A stretch of 64,000 nt of DNA from Hydrogenophaga borbori (GTDB lineage Bacteria > Pseudomonadota > Gammaproteobacteria > Burkholderiales > Burkholderiaceae_C): assembly GCF_003417535.1 (NCBI RefSeq), contig NZ_QVLS01000002.1:62001-126000 (forward strand). Reading direction: 5' to 3'. Below, piece after piece: positions 58,012 to 64,000 of this stretch (its first letter is position 1; each line of letters opens with the position of its first letter). The position numbers were made by a program, and so were the translations under genes. The notes beneath the pieces were generated by a model. The model was given only the letters and a program-made list of their open reading frames with translations, was not told the DNA's origin and did no database searches.

Positions 58012-58908
58012 TCAGCCCGGCTGGCCCGAGGTGTCCACCATGTCCGCCGGGCGCGAGGCCACGAAGCCCAGCCGGCCGATCTGAAACAGCACGTTGCGCA
58101 GCAGGCGCGCCAGTTGCGCGCGCGCTTCGCGCGAGGGCGCGAGGGCCATCAGCGAGATCGAGGGCAGGCGGGTTTCCACCGCGTCGTCCTCGGCGGCGGC
58201 CCAGGGGCGCAGCAGGTGGTCGCGGCCCATGGCCAGGCGCGCGTCGACCAGGGCGACCGCGCGCTCCAGCTTGCGCATGTCCTCGAAGCCGATGTCCCAG
58301 CAGACCTGGCGGCCCTCGTGGCGTTCGATCACGCTGCAGCCCAGCGGCAGCGTCCAGCGCTTGGGCTCGGTCTTGCTGGAGAGCAGGCGGCGGGCGTGTT
58401 CCCACAGCGAACCGGTGTCGGCCACGAAGGACTCCAGCGCCTGGCGGATTTCCACCGCCATGTCGCCCTGCGAGCCCGGGCCGGGCACCACGACCACGCC
58501 GTCGCCGTCCAGGCGCGAGCCGTCCACCGTGATGCGCTGCGGGTGCCAGCTCTTGGCCACCGAATCGGCGACGCCGCGCACGAGCTCGCGCGCGGCCCAG
58601 GGGGCCAGCATGAGGGTGACGCCGCCGGACTGCAGCACGCGCAGGTCGACCGGCGTGGCCGAGCCCTCGCCCAGCAGGCGCTGCAGCACGGTGGCGGCCT
58701 CGCGCTGGTCGTGGCGGTCGGCGCCCATCAGCACCACCACCACGTGGGGCACGGTGCGCTTCATGGCCGGCGCGATGCAGACCATGCACTGCACCTTGGC
58801 CTGGGTCTGGGAGAACACGTCGCAGGAACTGCGCGGGGGCAGCACGGCGCCGTCGTGGTTGAGCGCCTGCACGACGGCGGCGGGCGTATCGATGGAAGTG
58901 CGGGGCAT
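58012..58908 (-). CDS. Conserved hypothetical protein (298 aa)
   Basis: No family recognised. Two cysteines lie in KVQCMVCIAPAMKR near residues 40-45; VPHVVVVLMG and VDLRVLQSGGVTLMLAPWAA suggest an alpha/beta core, and the C-terminus is helical (LARLLRNVLFQIGRLGFVAS). Cytoplasmic (no signal or membrane segment). The start at 58908 is the only ATG with a plausible N-terminus. The next 128 bases to the RluA stop hold no gene and presumably its promoter. Confidence 0.65.
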   Translation of the reverse strand: MPRTSIDTPAAVVQALNHDGAVLPPRSSCDVFSQTQAKVQCMVCIAPAMKRTVPHVVVVLMGADRHDQREAATVLQRLLGEGSATPVDLRVLQSGGVTLMLAPWAARELVRGVADSVAKSWHPQRITVDGSRLDGDGVVVVPGPGSQGDMAVEIRQALESFVADTGSLWEHARRLLSSKTEPKRWTLPLGCSVIERHEGRQVCWDIGFEDMRKLERAVALVDARLAMGRDHLLRPWAAAEDDAVETRLPSISLMALAPSREARAQLARLLRNVLFQIGRLGFVASRPADMVDTSGQPG

Positions 58909-59036
58909 GTAAGGCGAAAGCGCGACAGCGGGTACAGCGAGGGCGGTGTCCCACCCTCTCTCGTCGGCAGCTTCGAGGTTTTCTTGACCTGGCGTTCCCC
59001 GCCAGCGGATCGCCTGCGCCTGTGGGCGACCGCCGG

Positions 59037-59969
59037 TCAGTGCAAGGGCCAGTCCAGCGTGCGCGCGCTCTCGAAGCGCCGGGCCTGGCCCGTCACCGGG
59101 TCGGTGAACGCGATGGCGCGCGCCAGCAGCCGCAAGGGGTCGGTGAAATCCTCGGCCTCGTCGGGGCCGCGCCGCACGCGTGGGTAGAACTGGTCCCCCG
59201 CGATGGGCAGGCCCAAGGCGTCGAGGTGCACGCGCAGCTGGTGGCGCTTGCCCGTGCGTGGTGCCAGGCCGTAGCGCGCCCAGGCGCCGCGCACCTCCAG
59301 CCGCTCGACGCGCGTTTCGCTGTTGGGCTCGCCCTCGGCCTCCACCATGCGGAAGAAGGCCTCCACGTCTTCCTCGATGCGGCTGCGGCGGGTGAGCGGC
59401 AGCGCGAGCGCGGGGTCGTGCGGCGCGATGGCCTCGTAGGTCTTGTCGACCGCGCGCTCGCGGAACAGCGCGTGGTAGGCGTTGCGGTCCTGCGGCCGGA
59501 GGTTGAACACCACCAGGCCGGCGGTTTCTCGGTCGATGCGGTGGATGGGGTTGAGCGTGTCCAGCCCCGTGCGCTGCTTGAGTCGCACCATCAGGCTGTG
59601 CCGCACATAGCGCCCGCTGGGCGTGACGGGCATGAAGTGCGGCTTGTCGGCCACCAGCAGGTGCCCGTCCTGGAACAGGATCTGGGGCTCGAAGGGAATC
59701 TCCGCTTCGTCCTCGATGTGGCGCCAGTAGTAGAGCCGGGCGCCGGGCTCGCAGGGGGCCTCGGGCGCCAGGGCCTGGCCATGGTCGTCGAGCACCTCGC
59801 CGCGCGCCAGGCGCCGCGCCCATTCGCCGGGGGCGATCACCGGCAGGCGCTCGCTCAGGAACTGCAGCACCGAGGCCCAGGGCGCCGGCTTGGCGAAGGG
59901 AATGGCCACGCAACTGGGCGACACGCCCTCGCGCGTGGGGATCAGGGGGTTCTTGGGGCGGTGCGCCAT
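59037..59969 (-). CDS. RluA-family pseudouridine synthase
   Basis: A 310-aa RNA pseudouridine synthase with the catalytic Asp146 in HRIDRETAGL, LLVADKPHFMPVTPSGRY and GKRHQLRVHLDALGLPIAGD. It lacks a clear S4 domain at the N-terminus. Target rRNA or tRNA site unknown. A 147-base gap separates it from the methyltransferase gene. Confidence 0.92.
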   Translation of the reverse strand: MAHRPKNPLIPTREGVSPSCVAIPFAKPAPWASVLQFLSERLPVIAPGEWARRLARGEVLDDHGQALAPEAPCEPGARLYYWRHIEDEAEIPFEPQILFQDGHLLVADKPHFMPVTPSGRYVRHSLMVRLKQRTGLDTLNPIHRIDRETAGLVVFNLRPQDRNAYHALFRERAVDKTYEAIAPHDPALALPLTRRSRIEEDVEAFFRMVEAEGEPNSETRVERLEVRGAWARYGLAPRTGKRHQLRVHLDALGLPIAGDQFYPRVRRGPDEAEDFTDPLRLLARAIAFTDPVTGQARRFESARTLDWPLH

Positions 59970-60116
59970 GCGGGTGTCAGACGGGCGAGAGGGCCGCTTT
60001 GTACCGCAGGCGCCGGTCGGGCGTGTCGGGCACGGGCGGCGGGCTGGCGTGGCGCACCCGCGGGGTCGCCGCCGGGCCCGAACAGCACGGGGCCGACCGA
60101 CTGCGCTGCGCGCATC

Positions 60117-60893
60117 CTATGGGCGCCGCGCTTCAAAGCTGATGATTGCGTCGTCCTTCTGCGGCGCTTTGCCGTGCTGGTAGTTGCCTGACACCACCAC
60201 ATCAGTGAAACCGGCCTCTCGCAACGCGAGCGAGAATTCATGGACACCCCACCAGCGCAATTCGAACAAATCGAGCTCGGTCGCCATTAGGCGTCCACTG
60301 TGCCAATGCTCATAGCGGAGACTGGAAAGGGTCGTCTGCGAGATGTGGTTGGTTTCGAGTCGATGGTCCGTCAGTGTCAGCAGGTCGCCGTCTTCCGTCA
60401 CCCAATGGCGAACGGAACCGGAAGGCCCAAGAAATCCGCCGATGGCATCGAGGTCGATGATCACCCTCCCATTGGGCGACAATTGATCATGGAACCGCTT
60501 CAATAAGGCGCCAGCCGAGGCCACGTCCGTGACCAGCTGAAACGACCCGGCTGGAACGATGATGGCAGCAAAGCTCTTCTCGTAAGAGAATTCTTCGAAT
60601 GTCTGTTGCGTCAAGCCGGCGGAGAGATTTCGGGCCTGGCACTCACGCCGGCAGTAATCAAGCATCTCATTGGACGCATCGAAGCCCTCCATTTGGAAAC
60701 CAGCTTCAAGCATCGGCACAAAAATGCGGCCGTTGCCGACAGCGGGCTCAAGAATGGGGCCGGCCGGGCCATTCTGCAGGCGCTGTCGATAGTACTCTAT
60801 GTCCCCAAAGGAACGGCCGACCGGTTTGTCCAGGTTGTAAACCCAAGAGGCCAGTTTTCCATATCGGTTGTGCATTTCGTCTGTCGGGGGCAT
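60117..60893 (-). CDS. Class I SAM-dependent methyltransferase
   Basis: A 258-aa methyltransferase with motif I GPILEPAVGNGRIFVPMLEA, motif II MEGFDASNEMLDYCRR and FAAIIVPAGSFQLV. Substrate unknown. Its DNA is much poorer in G+C than its neighbours: I count 29 of 60 G+C in 60541-60600, where most of the window is near 70%. Together with the frame staying open to 61292, this suggests acquisition by transfer. The ATG at 60893 is chosen; 60875 is an alternative. Confidence 0.85.
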   Translation of the reverse strand: MPPTDEMHNRYGKLASWVYNLDKPVGRSFGDIEYYRQRLQNGPAGPILEPAVGNGRIFVPMLEAGFQMEGFDASNEMLDYCRRECQARNLSAGLTQQTFEEFSYEKSFAAIIVPAGSFQLVTDVASAGALLKRFHDQLSPNGRVIIDLDAIGGFLGPSGSVRHWVTEDGDLLTLTDHRLETNHISQTTLSSLRYEHWHSGRLMATELDLFELRWWGVHEFSLALREAGFTDVVVSGNYQHGKAPQKDDAIISFEARRP

Positions 60894-61327
60894 GGCTGGT
60901 AATGGGCCCCGCGCAGATTCCTGCGCATTGCATTGATGCGAGGCCTCACACCAAAGGCCGCCCATTCCGGCGAATTCTCGCCAGTATGCCATGGAAATAT
61001 CTTCGGAAATTGGGCGGGCCAGCCGCTTGCCATGCACCACAACGCGAAATCCGGCGGGTCTCGGCGCGACAAAGCCGCCATGGCCAATGGGGACGGGTTC
61101 AAAGCATTCATCCGCAACAGCGCTGCAAAGCGTTCCACCGCGCAGGGAAATTTCACGCCCCGGATTCCCGATACCGCTTTCCATTGAAAACACGCAGGTT
61201 CCGCTGGATAGGCAGGCATCCTGTCTGACTCGGGAGGGTCTGCACCCACCCTGGCCCGCCCGCGTGACGCGAGGCATTGCCGCATGAAGCAAATGGGCCT
61301 GTGCGGCGGGTGTGGTGCAGCGCTTCC
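60894..61327. other. 434-base stretch without a recognised gene, lower G+C
   Basis: The minus-strand methyltransferase frame stays open for about 130 further codons to 61292, which is surprising for non-coding DNA of moderate G+C, yet the translation shows no domain I recognise and no good start. Plus-strand ORFs at 60599-61287 look like shadows. Possibly the leader of a transferred segment. Confidence 0.4.
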
Positions 61328-61650
61328 CTAAAGCTTGGCGGCCCCCTGGAGGCGCTGGCCCTTCTTCAACCGATCGAAGAAGCCTTGCACGGCGGACTCG
61401 GCGCGGCTGTCGTCCAGGCGGACGGCGCTTCGCCCCTGCGCAGGGCCGCCGTGCAGAGATCCCAGCGCTCCAGCGGGTCGATCAGTGTCAGGATGGCCTG
61501 CAGGCACAGCGCGTGCAGCGAGCCGCTGGCCTCGTTGCGCGCCGGCAGTGGATTGAAGATGGCGTCGAACCGCTGGAGCCGCTCGCGGGGCGTGCATGGC
61601 GGGTGGCAGGCCTGCTCCAGCAGGGGGGGGCAGCGTGCGCCCGTTCAATG
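61328..61650 (-). pseudogene. Frameshifted remnant of a helical unknown gene
   Basis: Protein-like sequence runs through three frames on the minus strand: AIESAIERAHAAP (about 61670-61632), then, across a run of eight Cs (61630-61623), LLEQACHPPCTPRERLQRFD through NEASGSLHALCLQAILTLID and PLERWDLCTAALRR, then, across a second shift near 61430-61460, AVRLDDSRAESAVQGFFDRL, ending at the stop at 61328. The end resembles the C-terminus of the gene at 63595 (LSLRFDRSITKSHAPDIARL), so a decayed paralogue is likely; sequencing error in the C run is possible. Confidence 0.55.
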
Positions 61651-61698
61651 GCCGATTCAATGGCCGACCGCCGGATGGGCCGGATGGGCCTCTCGCGC

Positions 61699-62430
61699 TC
61701 AGACCCGGCGCCAGACCAGGTCCCACACGCCGTGGCCGAGCTTCAAGCCGCGGTTCTCGAACTTGGTGAGCGGGCGGTAGTCGGGCTTGGGGGCGTAGCC
61801 ACCGGCGTCGTCGCCCACGCTGTTGCGCAGCAGGGGCTCGGCGCGCAGCACCTCCAGCATCTGCTCGGCGTAGGGCTGCCAGTCGGTGGCCAGGTGCAGG
61901 TAGCCGCCGGGCTTGAGCTTGTTGGCCAGGCGGTTCACGAACGGGCCCTGGATGAGGCGGCGCTTGTGGTGTTTGGTCTTGTGCCAGGGGTCGGGGAAGA
62001 ACACGTGCACGCCGTCCAGGCTGGCGTCGGCCAGCATGTGGTCCATGACCTCGACCGCGTCGTGGCGCAGGATGCGGATGTTCTCCAGCCCGCCGTCGCC
62101 CGCGAGCTTGAGCAGCGCGCCCACGCCGGGCTCGTGCACCTCGCAGCAGAGGAAGTTGTCCTGCGGCCGCACGCTGGCGATGTGGGCCGTGGCGCCGCCC
62201 ATGCCGAAGCCGATCTCCAGCACCAGTGGGGCCTCGCGGCCGAAGGCGGCGCGGGCGTCCAGGTGCTGGTCGGCGGTGTAGGGCAGCAGGAAGCGCGGGC
62301 CATAGACCTCGTAGGCCTTGGCCTGCGCGGCCGTGGTGCGGCCCGCGCGCAGCACGTAGCTCTTGACCTGCCGCAGGAAGGGCACGTCGCTGGGGGGAGT
62401 GCGCGGTTGCGCGTGGCGGGGGTCGGTCAT
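61699..62430 (-). CDS. trmB: tRNA (guanosine(46)-N7)-methyltransferase
   Basis: A 243-aa tRNA m7G46 methyltransferase with [37 protein letters not shown] and the TrmB signature [20 protein letters not shown]. It starts 15 bases after the stop of the unknown gene at 62446 on the same strand, so it may be co-transcribed with it. Confidence 0.96.
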   Translation of the reverse strand: MTDPRHAQPRTPPSDVPFLRQVKSYVLRAGRTTAAQAKAYEVYGPRFLLPYTADQHLDARAAFGREAPLVLEIGFGMGGATAHIASVRPQDNFLCCEVHEPGVGALLKLAGDGGLENIRILRHDAVEVMDHMLADASLDGVHVFFPDPWHKTKHHKRRLIQGPFVNRLANKLKPGGYLHLATDWQPYAEQMLEVLRAEPLLRNSVGDDAGGYAPKPDYRPLTKFENRGLKLGHGVWDLVWRRV

Positions 62431-62445
62431 GGTCGGGCCGGGATT

Positions 62446-63585
62446 TTAGGGGGCGTGCCGACCGGGCCGCCCATGGCCGGGCCCGCCAGGCCCGCCAGGC
62501 CCGTCGGCGCGACGGCCTCCATCGTGCAGACAGACGGACAGCAGGCCTTGAAGGGCCCGGGCCGCGTCCTCGCGGTGCATCGACAGCAGCGCATCGGCCT
62601 CGACGCGATCGCGCAGCGCGGCCAGCTGGCGCCGGCGTTGCGCCAGGTCGGGCGCGTGCAGGGCACAGAACAGCTGGGCGAAGGCGGATACCGTGTGGGC
62701 CAGCGCCGGCGGCGCGTGCAGCGGCGACGCATCCTCGGAGGGGCACAGGCCCTTGCGCAGCACGTACAGGGCCCCTTGCAAGGCCAGGAGGTGAACGGGC
62801 GGCCGGGCCGGCGTGAAAGGGGCGAAGGGAGGCCGCATCGACTGCTGGATCCACGAGGTGCAGGCGCCATAGAGCCGCTGCGCGAAGTGCGGTCGATGCG
62901 CCACGTCGATGGCGTGCGTCAGGTCGCTGAGCAACTCGAACAGGTGCTGGATGGCCACCGTGGCATCGCCCCCGTCGGGGTCCGACAGGCGCAGCAGCGC
63001 GCGCAGGACGAGGGCGTCGAGCCGGCGCTGGTTCGGCGCCGACTGCCTAGACCGCTGGAACGATTGCACCACCGGCGCCAACTGCGCGGCCAGCACGCGG
63101 CAGAGTTCGCGCCACAGGGTCCAGTGCGTCGATGGGCCCGGGCTCGGTGCGCGGTGCAGGGCCGCCCAGGTGCGTTCCGTCGCGCGGTGCTCGGGTTTTT
63201 GCAGGTGAGACACCAGGTGGAAGAGGCGGGCGGTGGGGTCGGTGGGCGCATGGAAGGGGTGCCACCGCTCGTAGCCGCGGAACAGGTCCGCGCGCGCCGC
63301 GGGATCTTGTTGCGCCAGCAGGACGCGGAGGACCGCGGCGTGCGTCGCCGCCTGCTCGGGGGTGCGCGCCGGCAGGCGGGGCATGAGCAGCAACCAGAGG
63401 GCCGAGGCCGGGCCGTGTGGCTGGCGGCCGCGGCTGAAGGGCGGGGGGTTGTCGCGCACCAGCCGCGCGGCACGCCCGGCGGCGAGCGGGTTGTGCGGTG
63501 GGTGCGGACCGGGGTTCGGCAGGCCCGGGCCAGGCCATGAGTGGCGCCGTGCGTGGGATGGGGACAGGGCTTTGCTGCAGGACAT
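62446..63585 (-). CDS. Unrecognised helix-rich protein (379 aa)
   Basis: No family recognised. The N-terminal about 35 residues are Pro/Arg-rich; the body is Ala/Leu/Arg-rich and helical, with EQAATHAAVLRVLLAQQDPA, QRRLDALVLRALLRLSDPDG and VQSFQRSRQSAPNQ. It ends in a Gly/Pro-rich tail (GPGGPGGPGHGRPG). No signal or membrane segments. It follows the next unknown gene by 9 bases and precedes trmB by 15. Composition is typical of the genome, so it appears resident. Confidence 0.65.
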   Translation of the reverse strand: MSCSKALSPSHARRHSWPGPGLPNPGPHPPHNPLAAGRAARLVRDNPPPFSRGRQPHGPASALWLLLMPRLPARTPEQAATHAAVLRVLLAQQDPAARADLFRGYERWHPFHAPTDPTARLFHLVSHLQKPEHRATERTWAALHRAPSPGPSTHWTLWRELCRVLAAQLAPVVQSFQRSRQSAPNQRRLDALVLRALLRLSDPDGGDATVAIQHLFELLSDLTHAIDVAHRPHFAQRLYGACTSWIQQSMRPPFAPFTPARPPVHLLALQGALYVLRKGLCPSEDASPLHAPPALAHTVSAFAQLFCALHAPDLAQRRRQLAALRDRVEADALLSMHREDAARALQGLLSVCLHDGGRRADGPGGPGGPGHGRPGRHAP

Positions 63586-63594
63586 GGGCCGGGT

Positions 63595-64000
63595 TCAGTG
63601 GAGCGGGCTGGGCAGGAACAGCGTGTGGATGAGTCGGGCGATGTCCGGCGCGTGGCTCTTGGTGATGGACCGGTCGAATCGGAGCGACAGCGCGTTCAGC
63701 CAGTGCCGCCGGGACTCTTCCTGCTGGTCGCGGGCCGCCAGCTGGCACAGGAAGCCATGGGCGAACAGCACGGCCGCCTCGTCGACCATGGGCTGGTTCG
63801 TCTCCGGTGGGGGCGGCAGATCGCGGAGCGGTGTCGTGTATGCGGTCAGCGCCTGCAGGGCACCCTGCCAGGCCGCCTGCAGGGCGGGCGCTCCCTGCCA
63901 CTCCAGGCTCGCGCCGAACAGGCCCTGGAGGCAGGGCAGGCGATCGGCCGACGGCAAGGCGTCGGCCAGGTCCCGCACCAGATCGAACAGCTGGGGAATG
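63595..64000 (-). CDS. Unrecognised helix-rich protein, N-terminus beyond window
   Basis: The frame is open from the window end (IPQLFDLVRDLADALPSADR) to a stop at 63595, so only the C-terminal about 134 residues are seen. Helical and rich in Ala, Leu and Gln, with CLQGLFGASLEWQGAPALQA, AVLFAHGFLCQLAARD and LSLRFDRSITKSHAPDIARL. Its end resembles the frameshifted remnant at 61328. Function unknown. Confidence 0.6.
   Translation of the reverse strand, partial: IPQLFDLVRDLADALPSADRLPCLQGLFGASLEWQGAPALQAAWQGALQALTAYTTPLRDLPPPPETNQPMVDEAAVLFAHGFLCQLAARDQQEESRRHWLNALSLRFDRSITKSHAPDIARLIHTLFLPSPLH

Overview
The window is a gene-dense, high-G+C chromosomal segment of a betaproteobacterium, most likely Burkholderiales, family Comamonadaceae (Hydrogenophaga or Acidovorax-like). 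This is an inference from the gene set: two tripartite-tricarboxylate (Bug) receptors, a PAS-LuxR regulator beside a 3-oxoacid CoA-transferase, a Gly(CCC) tRNA of E. coli glyU type, and a strong G/C third-position bias. I see no rRNA, CRISPR array, intact insertion sequence, prophage or replication origin.

1-7.3 kb: the end of ntrC faces a thyA-folA-xthA operon. Next come a DUF2069 protein, an FAD-linked 2-hydroxyacid dehydrogenase and a lytic transglycosylase, chained by stop/start overlaps, and a divergent YihY-family membrane protein. 7.3-13.3 kb: a metY, alpha/beta hydrolase, cytochrome P450 operon; a CBS protein; a CatB-type acetyltransferase; and aroC. 13.3-25 kb: MFS and EamA transporters around aroQ and aroE, then FrnE, an MscS-type channel, a glutaredoxin, a B12-binding radical SAM protein, a LuxR regulator and a large VIT/vWA/DUF2135 secreted protein.

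25-39.9 kb: the glycine-cleavage operon gcvTHP behind a tandem glycine riboswitch; ETF-ubiquinone oxidoreductase with a terminator; an SDR/EamA/thioesterase operon; two AhpD/CMD-type proteins; a Bug receptor; a PAS-LuxR regulator divergent from scoAB across a perfect 26-bp operator dyad; and a manganese exporter behind a yybP-ykoY manganese riboswitch with a visible terminator hairpin. 39.9-43.2 kb: a repeat-duplicated FG-GAP lipoprotein, a poorly coding stretch, a small unknown protein, an I78 inhibitor lipoprotein and tRNA-Gly(CCC).

43.2-49.7 kb: a six-gene minus-strand unit (Rieske dioxygenase alpha/beta, Bug receptor, NIPSNAP protein, DHA2 transporter, 3-mercaptopyruvate sulfurtransferase) divergent from a LysR regulator, with a textbook T-N11-A box between them. 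This looks like an uptake-and-oxidation unit for an unidentified aromatic acid. 49.7-58 kb: a lactonase-like hydrolase, an Hsp70-like ATPase coupled to gamma-glutamyltransferase, gabD behind an AT-rich palindrome, and alaS. 58-64 kb: an unknown protein, an RluA-type pseudouridine synthase, a lower-G+C methyltransferase segment, a frameshifted gene remnant, trmB and two unrecognised helix-rich proteins running off the window edge.

The best leads are the PAS-LuxR operator with scoAB, the LysR-controlled dioxygenase/Bug/sulfurtransferase unit, the unknown cluster with its frameshifted remnant at 61.3-64 kb, the P450/hydrolase/metY operon and the 417-bp internal duplication in the FG-GAP lipoprotein. 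I saw no clear new defence or mobile system.
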